Assembly: GCF_000146065.2 (NCBI RefSeq)
Contig: NC_020449.1
Coordinates: 1,774,654-1,838,653, forward strand
Direction: 5' to 3'
Origin: Candidatus Cloacimonas acidaminovorans str. Evry
Lineage (GTDB): Bacteria > Cloacimonadota > Cloacimonadia > Cloacimonadales > Cloacimonadaceae
DNA length: 64,000 bases
The translations under genes were made by a program, and so were the position numbers. Of this stretch, positions 44,761 to 54,264 are shown one piece after another; position 1 is the stretch's first letter; every line of letters starts with the position of its first letter. The notes under the pieces are model-generated. The model ran no database searches, was not told the origin of the DNA, and saw only the letters and a program-made list of their open reading frames with translations.

Positions 44761-45869
44761 TTATCCTCTGATGTGCATTGTATTTCAGCCAGGCATAAAT
44801 AAAATCATTCAAATCGCCATTCATTACCTTATCAACATTACCTGTTTCATAATTTGTTCTATGGTCTTTAATCATCTGATAGGGATGGAAAACATAACTG
44901 CGAATTTGATTGCCCCAGCCAATTTCCGTTTTGCTATTTTCCAGATTCTTTTTCTCTTTTTCCCTTTGTTCCTCATAGTATTGATATAAACGGCTTTTCA
45001 AAATGGACATTGCTTTTTCCCGATTTTGCATCTGACTGCGTTCATTTTGGCATGTAACTGTTATATTTGTAGGTAAATGTGTTATCCTAACTGCAGAATC
45101 AGTTGTATTAACATATTGTCCTCCTGCTCCACTTGCACGGAAAGTATCTATTTTCAAGTCCTTAGGATTAATCTCTATTTCCAGGTCCTCATCAAATTCC
45201 GGATACACAAAAACCGAGGCAAAAGAGGTCTGTCTTTTACCTTGAGCGTTGAAAGGACTTATTCTCACTAAACGGTGAACACCAATTTCACTTTTTAACA
45301 TCCCGTAAGCATAATCACCTTTGATTTCAACGCTTACACTTTTAAGTCCTGCTTCTTCTCCTGGTAGAGAATCAATAATATCAAAGCTATAGTCATTTTT
45401 TTCTGCCCAATGAGCATACATCCGTAAAAGCATTTCAGCCCAGTCCTGGGATTCTGTTCCGCCTGCACCAGAATGAATTGTCAACAGTGCATCATTATGA
45501 TCATATTTATCATTCAGATAGCATTCAATTTCAGCTTTTTCAATAAAACTTTGTATGCGGGGAAGTTCAGAAACCGCTTCTGCCAGTAATTCGGCATTGA
45601 AATCTTCATCTAATAAGGTAAGATATGTCTCCAGTTCACCTTTAACGGTATCCAGTTTTTTCAGATGCTCCAGTTCATCTCTTAATTGAGAAAGCTGTTT
45701 GCTTATTTTTTTGGCTTGTGTTTGATCTTCCCAAAAATCGGGAGCATTCATCTTTTGCTCCAGTTCCATTATCAAATGCTTTTTTGGCTCGGAATCAAAG
45801 TAACCTCCGAATTTCAGAAATTTGCTCTATCATATCATTGGCCGTCTTTTTATAATCAGTGTATTCCAC
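44753..45869 (-). CDS. prfB: Peptide chain release factor 2, with programmed +1 frameshift
   Basis: RF2 ends translation at UGA and UAA. A short 24-codon first part starts with GTG at 45869 (GAGG upstream) and ends at an in-frame TGA (45795-45797). The main part, about 347 residues, continues in the +1 frame from GAT at 45796. Total about 371 residues, the normal RF2 length. The shift site has an internal Shine-Dalgarno-like CGGAGG followed by TTA-CTT-TGA, the conserved CUU-UGA arrangement. The SPF tripeptide (RISPFNAQG) that reads the stop codon and the GGQ motif (SGAGGQYVN) are both present. Reading the main frame alone would give a truncated protein from an unsupported start. Confidence 0.94.
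45795..45809 (-). promoter_or_regulatory. Autoregulatory +1 frameshift site of prfB
   Basis: Minus-strand sequence CGG-AGG-TTA-CTT-TGA. The GGAGG pairs with 16S rRNA, CTT slips onto TTT, and TGA is the sensed stop codon. Low RF2 lets ribosomes pause and shift, restoring RF2; this is established for the family. Confidence 0.9.
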
Positions 45870-46021
45870 GCTTTCATCCTCTTTTTTATAAGTTGTAACC
45901 TAAAGATTTACATACACATTGATGTCAAGAAGAAAGGACAAGAATGAAGAATGGGGCTTTTTATTTTTCCTCGCTCTAAGTAATTATTCCAGAAGAACTC
46001 TCTTTTTCTCTTTATAAAAAC

Positions 46022-46423
46022 TCACCCTTTTCGGAAACTCACCACAAAACTATAGATAATTTTATCCTGCTTAGGAAATGCCCAGGTAAAAATTTCCTTC
46101 TTCAGTTCATCAATAAAATTGGAGAAAAACTTTCCGGAAAGTGCTTTCACTTCTACTTCCTGAACTTGCCCCTCATTAGTAATATAAAGTGTAAATTCCA
46201 AATCGCCTTGCATTGCATTTTGGTAAGTATGTTTTTTATAAATTGCCTGCAACTTATCCTGGTGGTAATTTACTACCTTAGAGACCTTTTCTATTTCCGG
46301 AGTTTTCTGTTCAGTAGATTGAGAAACCGGTTTTGAAGAATAAGTTTCAGGAGCAGAACAGGATACAATTATTATAGCACAAATTCCTATGCCTAATAAC
46401 AACCCGAATTTTGTCTTTTTCAT
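46022..46423 (-). CDS. Lipoprotein with TonB/AgmX-like C-terminal domain
   Basis: 133 residues. A lipoprotein signal ends in IIVSC (about residue 22), followed by a Ser/Thr/Lys-rich linker. The C-terminal domain (about 55-133) has HQDKLQAIYKKHTYQNAMQGDLEF, EGQVQEVEVKALSGKFF and WAFPKQDK, the pattern of AgmX/TonB-type C-terminal domains (Y-x-x-x-L, G-x-x-x-x-x-x-I and a final W-x-FP). It is probably periplasmic and membrane-anchored. It may link to gliding or energy-coupling machinery, but this is not shown by the sequence. The ATG at 46423 has AAAGGAG upstream. It stands alone. Confidence 0.75.
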   Translation of the reverse strand: MKKTKFGLLLGIGICAIIIVSCSAPETYSSKPVSQSTEQKTPEIEKVSKVVNYHQDKLQAIYKKHTYQNAMQGDLEFTLYITNEGQVQEVEVKALSGKFFSNFIDELKKEIFTWAFPKQDKIIYSFVVSFRKG

Positions 46424-46756
46424 AAAGCACTCCTTTTATTCGTTATAGATATATTAAGGTAAAATATCATAAAACCAAATAGTTCTTGACGGTAACATAC
46501 TATATAAAAATTGGAAATCGTGACGACTTGGTTTTTTTACAAAGAGAAAAAGAGAAAAAGTTTAGCCACCGAAAACACCGAGATTTTTTTTACAAAGAGA
46601 AAAGAGAAAAAGAGATTTAATGAAAAATGATGATAACTCGGAAACCATAAAAAATCTCAGTGCTCTCGGTTTTTTCGGTGTTCTCGGTGTAAGGGAAAGC
46701 AAAATTATAAATCTGTGTTATCTGTAAGAGACATTATTATAACTTAAAAGGTGGTT
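46424..46756. other. Repeat-filled divergent intergenic region
   Basis: No gene. It contains a partial constant-arm hairpin end (CGTGACGACTT at about 46518), two ACCGAAAACACCGAG-type short repeats (46559-46695) and a truncated ATCTGTG-family copy (46700-46738). Confidence 0.55.
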
Positions 46757-48148
46757 ATGCCTAAAAATTTTATCAGACCACTTATAATAGTGGTTTTAGC
46801 GGTCATTTTAGTGGAAATTTTAGCTAGGGTTATTCCTGCTGTGGATAACCGTTTTTTCCCTTTAAAAAAGCTTTCTTGGTTTGAATCTCTGAAACGCGAG
46901 AAAGCAGTTGTCTCAGCAGATACCTCCTTTGTGCAAAAAGCGGTTGCTATTTCCAATGATTTATTACCGCTTAAGCCATTTATTACCAAACTCAATAATC
47001 CTTCGGCAAATTTACGGATTGCCTATTATGGAGATTCTATTATTGAAGGGGATTTAATAACCGGAAAACTGCGGATGGAACTTCAATCAATGCATCAAGG
47101 TTCCGGTGTAGGAATGGTAGGTATAACTTCAATTGTAGCAGGTTTCAGGCAAACCATCAAGCACAGTTTTTCCCGCAACTGGGAAAGCATTTCCTTTATG
47201 ACTCCTCACAAATATGATATTCCTTTGGGAATTACAGGTTACACTTTTATTCCGCGTAATTATTATGTAGCGGAAAAGGTTATTGAGCCATTACAGCTTG
47301 ATAGTTTAGCTGTTTTGGATTCCGCACAAGTAGCAAGCCCGGAACCGCAAAAAGAAAATGCCCGTTTTTATGTTGATTATGACCCTTGGGTGGAATATAG
47401 TGCATCTCAGGTAGCAGGAGGAGCTTCAACTTTCAATCGTATTCGTCTTTTTTACAGTCACAGTTCGGATAGCAGTTATGTAAAGGTCTCCTATAATGGA
47501 GCTCCCTTTATCTTGCGTCATTTACAAAATCAGCCCGGGGTTCAGGTTTTAGACCTCAGTCCTGTTACTGCCTGTAAAAAAATCCGGCTGGAATTTAATG
47601 CTTATGATCCTATTCATTTATATGGAGTTAGCTTTGACGAACCGCAAGGAGCTTATGTAGATAACTATCCCATTCGCGGTTATTCCGGAATGTATTTTCA
47701 GCGGATAAGTTCTGATATTTTATCCGGTTTTCAGAAGCACTTGCATTACGACCTTATCATCCTGCAATATGGAGTGAATGTTTCCAATTACCAAATTCGG
47801 GATTACAGCTATTACGCAAAGGGGATGAAAAAAAGCATAGAGCATCTTCAAAAAGCACTTCCCGGAGTTCCGATTTTACTTATCAGCGCACACGATAGAT
47901 GCATTAAGCAGGGAACGGAGTATGTAACTTCTCCTGATATACCTTATCTGGTTTCAACTCAAGCCAAAATTGCCAAAGAAACAGGTTGTGGTTTCTGGAA
48001 TTTATTTTCTGCAATGGGCGGGCTGAATTCTATGCCAAAATATGTAAATCATCAACCTCCTTTGGCAGGAAAGGATTACACTCATTTTACACGGGCAGGA
48101 GCTGATCATATTGCTGAAATGCTTCTTGCTTATCTGAAAGGAAATTAA
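46757..48148 (+). CDS. Membrane-anchored SGNH/GDSL hydrolase-like protein
   Basis: 463 residues from ATG 46757 (AGGTGG upstream). One N-terminal membrane segment (about 7-24) leaves the rest periplasmic. SGNH block I YYGDSIIEGD lies at about 91-100 with the catalytic Ser94. Block III is degenerate: LQYGVNVSN where active members have GxND. Block V, DYTHFTRAG near residue 440, has the Asp/His pair. An inserted beta domain occurs at about 200-300. It is followed without a gap by a second SGNH gene and then MBOAT, so it probably transfers or handles acetyl groups on a polymer, like AlgJ/AlgX, rather than being a free esterase. Confidence 0.8.
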   Translation: MPKNFIRPLIIVVLAVILVEILARVIPAVDNRFFPLKKLSWFESLKREKAVVSADTSFVQKAVAISNDLLPLKPFITKLNNPSANLRIAYYGDSIIEGDLITGKLRMELQSMHQGSGVGMVGITSIVAGFRQTIKHSFSRNWESISFMTPHKYDIPLGITGYTFIPRNYYVAEKVIEPLQLDSLAVLDSAQVASPEPQKENARFYVDYDPWVEYSASQVAGGASTFNRIRLFYSHSSDSSYVKVSYNGAPFILRHLQNQPGVQVLDLSPVTACKKIRLEFNAYDPIHLYGVSFDEPQGAYVDNYPIRGYSGMYFQRISSDILSGFQKHLHYDLIILQYGVNVSNYQIRDYSYYAKGMKKSIEHLQKALPGVPILLISAHDRCIKQGTEYVTSPDIPYLVSTQAKIAKETGCGFWNLFSAMGGLNSMPKYVNHQPPLAGKDYTHFTRAGADHIAEMLLAYLKGN

Positions 48149-49447
48149 GTGCATATCCGCCGTTTATTACCTTTTTGTATACTGGCACTGGCTTGTATCT
48201 TTCCGGTAAGCGAAAGTTATGCCGAAGAAAATATTACGACTGAAGATATCAATGAACTTTTCAGCGAAGAGGAATATCCTTCCGATATGGATACTCTGGA
48301 AGAATTTATTCAAAGCTATTATTTGCTTCTGGAAAGTAATGAATACCTAAAACAGTATAAATTTCTAAACCTGGAAAAAAATCAGTTTCTGGGAGATAAA
48401 AAAGCTCTAAAACCATTTTATGAAAAATTACTGGAACTGCGTAGTGGCTTAAGACAAACGGTTACTATCTATCAAATAGGCGATTCCCATATTCAAGCAG
48501 GATATTTTTCTGGAACTGCCAGAACTTCACTCCAACAATATTTCGGCAATGCAGGCAGGGGATTAGTTTTTCCTCTACGACTGGCAGGAACAAATCAACC
48601 GGATGACTATAGAATATCAGCCAGCGGATATTTCAACCGCTTAAATTCTGAACGCGGATTAAGCGGTTATGCTTTAAAAATGGCAGACGGTTTATGCCTG
48701 GAAATAGCTACCAACAATTTTTTCAGAGGAGATAACAGTTTTAATAAATTATCTCTGCTAACCTCGCTACCCGGAATGGAAACAAAAGTGGAGTTTGCTT
48801 CCGCTGAACCCGAAAAGAATGCCGAAAAAATAGGCAACTACTATTACGGCAGAGTTTACTGGAAAACAGATGTATCCAAAGTAAAACTTACATTAACCGG
48901 TGAATCCTCTACTTTATACGGAATTTGTTTGGAAAAAGAACAACCAGGATTGCTATATCACTCTTGTGGAATTAACGGAGCCGGTTTTTACAATCTGCTA
49001 GAGCAACAAATATTGTTTGAGCAAATAGGACTTTTAAACCCCGATTTAATCGTTATTTCTTTAGGAACAAATGATGCTCAGGGCACTTTTCGCGGAGAGG
49101 TCTTTACTAAAAACCTGAATACCTTTATGTATAAACTAAGGCAGTTCAATCCCGAAACACCAGTTCTTTTTACTCTTCCTCCGGATTCTAACAAGCGGGG
49201 AAAGCACAATAGCGATCTGGACAAGGTGGATAAAATTATCATTGAATATGCCAAAGAAAATCAATGTGCCTGGTGGAATATGAACGAAGTAATGGGCGGC
49301 AATAACAGTATCCAAAAATGGCGCAATCAACAAATGTCTGCCAAAGACCTTTTGCATTTTACCCCCAAGGGCTATATGTTGCAGGGCTATCTCTTCTATC
49401 AGGCATTTATTAAAAGTTATAAAAGTTTCAGCGAACAATCGGGATAA
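48149..49447 (+). CDS. Secreted SGNH/GDSL hydrolase-like protein
   Basis: 432 residues starting with GTG at 48149, immediately after the previous stop, with AAAGGA seven bases upstream. A signal peptide ends near residue 25 (SESYAEE). Block I is YQIGDSHIQAG (Ser113), block III SLGTNDAQG, block V DLLHFTPKG, so all SGNH catalytic positions are present, unlike the preceding gene. It is probably periplasmic. With its neighbours it would complete an O-acetylation system. Which of the two SGNH proteins takes the acetyl group is not shown. Confidence 0.82.
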   Translation: MHIRRLLPFCILALACIFPVSESYAEENITTEDINELFSEEEYPSDMDTLEEFIQSYYLLLESNEYLKQYKFLNLEKNQFLGDKKALKPFYEKLLELRSGLRQTVTIYQIGDSHIQAGYFSGTARTSLQQYFGNAGRGLVFPLRLAGTNQPDDYRISASGYFNRLNSERGLSGYALKMADGLCLEIATNNFFRGDNSFNKLSLLTSLPGMETKVEFASAEPEKNAEKIGNYYYGRVYWKTDVSKVKLTLTGESSTLYGICLEKEQPGLLYHSCGINGAGFYNLLEQQILFEQIGLLNPDLIVISLGTNDAQGTFRGEVFTKNLNTFMYKLRQFNPETPVLFTLPPDSNKRGKHNSDLDKVDKIIIEYAKENQCAWWNMNEVMGGNNSIQKWRNQQMSAKDLLHFTPKGYMLQGYLFYQAFIKSYKSFSEQSG

Positions 49448-49459
49448 GAGAAAATTACT

Positions 49460-50923
49460 ATGCCTCCCTTAATCCAAAATATCCTGAATAGTTTAGTTTA
49501 CGACCCGCAAAAGCCATTGCTTTTCCACAGCACTTTCTTTCTGTTTTTCTTTATTGTGGTTTTGCTTTTCTATCCTCTGGTGGTGAACAAAGTTAAAGTC
49601 CGCACCTGGTATTTGATGTTGGCTTCTTTATATTTCTATTACAAAACCAGTGGTAGTTTCATAATTTTATTGCTTATTACTTCGCTCATCAATTTTGGTT
49701 TGGGTGCTTTTATTTACAATGCACAGAGTAAAGCCACCAAGCGTTTTTATTTGTGGCTTAGTGTTTTCTGGAATTTAGGTTCGCTGGGTTACTTCAAATA
49801 CACCAATTTTATAATTACTACTATCAATCAAATTTTTGGTGGGCAACTTCCTCTTTATGATATTTTTTTACCTGTAGGCATTTCCTTTTTTACTTTTCAA
49901 ACCTGGAGTTATACTCTGGACATCTATTTCGGCAAACTAAAACCGCTGAAGAGTTTTGTGGATTTCACCTTTTTCGTTTCTTTTTTCCCGCAGCTAGTAG
50001 CAGGACCTATTGTTCGTGCCAGTTATTTTATCCCTCAAATTCATAAAAAGTTAAGTTTAGATAAAGATACCATAGCTAAAGCCCTGATTTTGATCTTTTC
50101 AGGTTTAATTAAAAAAGGAGTTATAGCGGATTATTTATCGGTCAACTTTGTAGACCGCATTTTTGAAAATCCGGCGCTTTTTTCTGGCTTGGAAAATCTT
50201 TTAGGCGTTTATGCTTACGCTTTACAGATTTATTGTGATTTTAGCGGTTATTCCGATATTGCCATTGGATTGGCAGCACTATTGGGTTTTTCTTTACCGG
50301 TAAACTTTTTAACTCCATACAGGGCAAGTTCTGTAACTGACTTTTGGCGGCGTTGGCATATTTCTCTTTCCACTTGGTTGAGGGATTATCTGTATATTCC
50401 TTTGGGAGGAAACCGTAAAGGTAAAGCCAGACAATATCTTAACCTGATGATAACTATGCTCTTGGGTGGTTTGTGGCATGGAGCATCCTGGAATTTTGTT
50501 GTTTGGGGTGGTATTCACGGTTTGGCTTTAGTTTTAGATAAGATGCTGTTACGCTTAAAGATAATGCAAACCAAAGTAATGAAAGTTATCGGCGTAATCG
50601 TTACTTTCCATTTTGTCTGTTTCGGATGGATATTTTTCCGTTCACCCGATTTTTCCCGCGCAGGAATGATGTTGAACCGCATTTTTACCGCTTTCAACGG
50701 AAGCATTTTCTGGCAGTGGCTAACTCAATATAGAATATGTGCTATTCTTATTTTAACCGGTTTTGTGTTTCACTGGATGCCTGATAGTTATAATAATGCT
50801 TTACAAAAAACGCTTAGTAAAGCACCTGTAATTTTACAGTCGTTGCTTTTGGCAATAGTGATTTGGATTTTATTCCAATTTCGCTCTGCTGAAATTCAAC
50901 CTTTTATTTATTTTCAGTTTTAA
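49460..50923 (+). CDS. MBOAT family O-acyltransferase (AlgI/DltB/PatA-like)
   Basis: 487 residues with 10-12 membrane segments. The family core is visible as QIYCDFSGYSDIAIG, FWRRWHISLSTWLRDYLYIPLG and LGGLWHGASWNFVVWG, with the catalytic His near residue 338. MBOAT proteins of this branch pass acetyl groups across the inner membrane to periplasmic SGNH partners. The preceding two SGNH genes and the short 12-base gap make an O-acetylation cassette likely. The acceptor could be an exopolysaccharide, the nearby surface glycan or peptidoglycan. Confidence 0.92.
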   Translation: MPPLIQNILNSLVYDPQKPLLFHSTFFLFFFIVVLLFYPLVVNKVKVRTWYLMLASLYFYYKTSGSFIILLLITSLINFGLGAFIYNAQSKATKRFYLWLSVFWNLGSLGYFKYTNFIITTINQIFGGQLPLYDIFLPVGISFFTFQTWSYTLDIYFGKLKPLKSFVDFTFFVSFFPQLVAGPIVRASYFIPQIHKKLSLDKDTIAKALILIFSGLIKKGVIADYLSVNFVDRIFENPALFSGLENLLGVYAYALQIYCDFSGYSDIAIGLAALLGFSLPVNFLTPYRASSVTDFWRRWHISLSTWLRDYLYIPLGGNRKGKARQYLNLMITMLLGGLWHGASWNFVVWGGIHGLALVLDKMLLRLKIMQTKVMKVIGVIVTFHFVCFGWIFFRSPDFSRAGMMLNRIFTAFNGSIFWQWLTQYRICAILILTGFVFHWMPDSYNNALQKTLSKAPVILQSLLLAIVIWILFQFRSAEIQPFIYFQF

Positions 50924-50934
50924 GGAGTTTATTT

Positions 50935-52101
50935 ATGCCCTATTTAATTAAACCGTCCCTCCAAAATTATTCCTGGGGTGATACTAAATACCTCCAGGAA
51001 TTGATTGGCGAACAACAGGAAATAGGAAAACCCTTAGCCGAAATATGGTTTGGAGCACATCCCAAAGCACCTTCCCTGGCAATAACCGAAAAAGGAGAAA
51101 TCCCAATGGATAAATTGTTGCAGGATATGCCGGAAAATATGCTGGGAACGGAACAAAATATTGCCTTGCCTTTTCTCTTGAAAATTTTAGCTGCCGCTGA
51201 ACCTCTTTCTCTTCAAGTTCATCCTGATAAGCAAACTGCCCAAAATGGCTTTCGTAAAGAAGAGCAGGAAGGAATTCCGTTAAACGATCCCAAACGCAGT
51301 TTCAAAGACCCCAATCATAAACCCGAATTGATATGTGCTCTTACTCCTTTTATTGCAATGTGCGGATTCCGACCTTTTGAGGAAATTATACGCAATTTTC
51401 ATATTTTAGGCATAATAGAGATTTGGCAGAAATTCTCCGCCTTCAACAAGAATCCTTCTAAAAATACCTTGAGGGATTTATTCAGTCAAATTCTGGAAAG
51501 CGAAAGTTCACAACTGGAAGAAGTTATGCATTGCCTTGAAATAATCCAACCGAAATTGAGCCCTAAACTGAAATTCACCTGCCAAATTTGTAAGCATTTA
51601 AATGAATTCTATCCCCTTGATAGTGGCATAGTTAGCCCCTTATTACTCAATACTTTCACCTTGCAACCAGGTCAGGCAATTTTTTTAGATGCCGGAATTC
51701 TGCATTCCTATATCCAAGGAGCCGGAATTGAAATTATGGCTAATTCCGATAATGTTATCCGAGGAGGGCTTACTCCCAAATATATAAGCCGGGAAATACT
51801 TTTTGCCATCACCCGCTTTGAAACATACCTGCCCCAATTAATTCACCCGTATATGAAAATTAATGAACTGGTTTCATACCCTACTCCGGCAGAAGAATTC
51901 TATCTTTCACGGCTTATTCTGGAAGGAACCTACATTTTGGATAATTTGCATAAACCCTTGCTGGTCTTTTGTTTTAAGGGTTCTTTTACTACCGATGACG
52001 GTTTCTCGCTGGAAAGAGGTAAGGCAATGTTTATCTCTTTTGCGGAAAGACCTGTAACTCTATCCGGTTCTGCAGACCTCTTTATTGCGTCAATTCCCTG
52101 A
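50935..52101 (+). CDS. manA: Mannose-6-phosphate isomerase, class I
   Basis: 388 residues. Interconverts mannose-6-phosphate and fructose-6-phosphate with zinc. Metal-binding blocks are SLQVHPDKQTA (Gln and His), HKPELICAL (Glu) and GILHSYIQGAGIEIMANSDN (His). N-terminal NYSWGDTKYL is also typical. AAGGAG lies just before the ATG at 50935. Following the O-acetylation cassette by 11 bases, it probably feeds mannose-derived sugars to the same surface polymer. Confidence 0.93.
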   Translation: MPYLIKPSLQNYSWGDTKYLQELIGEQQEIGKPLAEIWFGAHPKAPSLAITEKGEIPMDKLLQDMPENMLGTEQNIALPFLLKILAAAEPLSLQVHPDKQTAQNGFRKEEQEGIPLNDPKRSFKDPNHKPELICALTPFIAMCGFRPFEEIIRNFHILGIIEIWQKFSAFNKNPSKNTLRDLFSQILESESSQLEEVMHCLEIIQPKLSPKLKFTCQICKHLNEFYPLDSGIVSPLLLNTFTLQPGQAIFLDAGILHSYIQGAGIEIMANSDNVIRGGLTPKYISREILFAITRFETYLPQLIHPYMKINELVSYPTPAEEFYLSRLILEGTYILDNLHKPLLVFCFKGSFTTDDGFSLERGKAMFISFAERPVTLSGSADLFIASIP

Positions 52102-52511
52102 TATATTTAGAGCAACATATTTATCAAATCCCGCGTAAAAAGGTTGAAACGGTTGAAAAGGTTTAGAACCCGGAAGGTTGAAATCCTCTTCAACTATACT
52201 TTACAATCTACTTTATTACCCCAAATTAATAATCAGGAAATAGTTGAATTACAAGTGAATGACGAACTTGCAGTTCTTCCGCAAGCGTAAGCCCCTCGCT
52301 AAATTCCTGTTTTATCAATTATAATATTCTCTTTTCTGTTCCTTGAAAAGCACCCATCCTCCACCCATCCTTAAGGAGAGTTGATGTTGGGTAGAACATC
52401 AGTTAACAGTAGGAAACGCTATATCATTGCTCTTGTGAATAAAGAATTTTCTGCTATCTGTTTCCGTTCCTTAAAATTGAGGATTATTCAGGCATAGATA
52501 TTGGTTAATAC
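52102..52511. other. Convergent intergenic region
   Basis: No gene. It contains a GGTTGAAA microsatellite (about 52140-52190), a truncated 99-bp-family core on the minus strand (GCGTAAGCCCCTCG, 52285-52298) and a CACCCATCC-rich block (about 52348-52400) somewhat like that near 21085. Confidence 0.55.
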
Positions 52512-54101
52512 CTAAAACCAAAATTCCACTCCAAAAGTGAAGGTTTCAATTATTTCATCTTTACCTTTGATTTTACCGTCATTATTGATATCGGTATAAT
52601 ATTCTCTGTAACTTCCAACCAAATTGGCATTATCCGAAATGGAATATACCAGGCGTCCTAAAATATTGGCATTTTCATTTCTGGGATATTTGAAGTTGAT
52701 ATAATTTACATTGCTTTGAGCGTAACAAACTGATGCTTCCTTCAATTTAGGAACAATAGAAGGACATACAGTAACGCTTGCCCACAAGGATTTGCCCAAA
52801 AAGTTATGCTTGCCATACATATCCTGATAAGCAATTTTAGCATAGACAATATTAAAAAGATTGGCTCTTAAATAGCCAAACCAGCCGAGAGAGGACTCAA
52901 CATCTTTCAGTGTTTCTTCTTTAGTCGTTAAATACCATATTTGATTTCCGTTACCATCAGAAATTATATGCCTTACCTGAGCCCGCTGTTGATCATATTG
53001 CCTGTCAAAATATCCTGGCAAAAATTGATCGCCAAAATTGCGGAATTCCAAACGAGCATCAAAAATAAAGAACTTACTGCTGAATCCAGGAAAAATCATA
53101 CCAGTTCCGTAACCGTCAATTTTGGCTATTTCTCCATAATGAATCAGGTTGAAACGCTCGGATTCTATTAAAGGTAACTGGTAATCCAAACTGTAAACAA
53201 GAACCTCATCTTTTTCGGTGTAGACAGCTGCACTATCGGGTGTTACATCCATATCCAAATCATAACCAAGATCCTCTATTCCCGGAAAATGTACATCTAC
53301 ATAAGGATTAACAGAAGGATGGTCTAAAATATTATTACCGTTAATATCTATATCATCATTATCTGCAATCCCGTCATTATCGGTATCCAAATACCTGTTT
53401 TTATCCTTGGGAAATTTATCATAAACATCCGGAATGTTATCCCCATCTTTATCTTCATACTTTCCATATTGGTCACGATCTATGCCAACATTAACTCCTA
53501 CTCGCAATTTCTCCAGCAGAGGAATATTGGTTACAGCCAGGGGTTGAAAATGCACTCTACCGGCTAAGATCTCATTTTTGTGCAGGTTATGCGTATATGC
53601 CTCAAAACCTAATCCTGAAAGATGAGTATTTATTCCCACATAACCACCTACATTTTTCACCTGCGGATAGAGTGTCATATTGGAATAATGATTGAAAATC
53701 AAACCATTACCTAAGGTATAATCTGGAATACTACCAACCTTAAAATAGAAAGGATCGTTGCGTTGAGCAAATCTGAGAAATAAAATTTTGTTTACATAAT
53801 CCTGCCATTCATCCCAGTCCTCTTTCCGCACTTTCCCTTCTGCATCAATTATTAAATCAATATCCAAACCTAATCCGAATTTCCAAACCTGAAGTTCGGG
53901 CTGTAAACGAATCTGAGAATAGGTCTGATTATCAATTGTAACGGCTCCCACAGCTCCTCCCATTCCCCAATGTGTTCCTTCTGTAGTTTCTGTTTCCTCT
54001 TCCCACATCGGGTCACCTGGAATGCTGATTTCACCATAACCTGCCTGTCCCAACAAAATAACAGGCAATAAGATTAATACTAAAAACAAATACTTTTTCA
54101 T
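52512..54101 (-). CDS. Outer-membrane beta-barrel protein with calcium-binding-type repeats
   Basis: 529 residues from ATG 54101 (AAGGAG eight bases upstream); an in-frame extension upstream lacks support. Signal peptide 1-18 (LVLILLPVILLGQ). Alternating hydrophobic/polar strands throughout and a C-terminal Phe (FGVEFWF) are typical of outer-membrane barrels. About residues 218-255 contain TSP3-like acidic repeats: DKDGDNIPDVYDKFP, DTDNDGIADNDDIDINGN. The combination suggests a barrel with a Ca2+-binding extracellular or periplasmic insert. No known family was recognised. Confidence 0.7.
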   Translation of the reverse strand: MKKYLFLVLILLPVILLGQAGYGEISIPGDPMWEEETETTEGTHWGMGGAVGAVTIDNQTYSQIRLQPELQVWKFGLGLDIDLIIDAEGKVRKEDWDEWQDYVNKILFLRFAQRNDPFYFKVGSIPDYTLGNGLIFNHYSNMTLYPQVKNVGGYVGINTHLSGLGFEAYTHNLHKNEILAGRVHFQPLAVTNIPLLEKLRVGVNVGIDRDQYGKYEDKDGDNIPDVYDKFPKDKNRYLDTDNDGIADNDDIDINGNNILDHPSVNPYVDVHFPGIEDLGYDLDMDVTPDSAAVYTEKDEVLVYSLDYQLPLIESERFNLIHYGEIAKIDGYGTGMIFPGFSSKFFIFDARLEFRNFGDQFLPGYFDRQYDQQRAQVRHIISDGNGNQIWYLTTKEETLKDVESSLGWFGYLRANLFNIVYAKIAYQDMYGKHNFLGKSLWASVTVCPSIVPKLKEASVCYAQSNVNYINFKYPRNENANILGRLVYSISDNANLVGSYREYYTDINNDGKIKGKDEIIETFTFGVEFWF

Positions 54102-54143
54102 CTTGGTCTCCTTGTCTATAAGGATTTTTTTCTTTATAGCCAA

Positions 54144-54264
54144 AGTATATTATTGTGTCAAGAAAAATCGTGTCCTGCACACTATTGAATTTTGCCAAAA
54201 TGGAATTCCGCATTCCAATTGCGAAATATGGTTCATAATTGAGCCAGTTGCATTGTTTAAGTTT
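54144..54264. other. Intergenic, nothing recognised
   Basis: AT-rich sequence between the barrel gene and element E2. No gene or clear signal was found. Confidence 0.4.
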
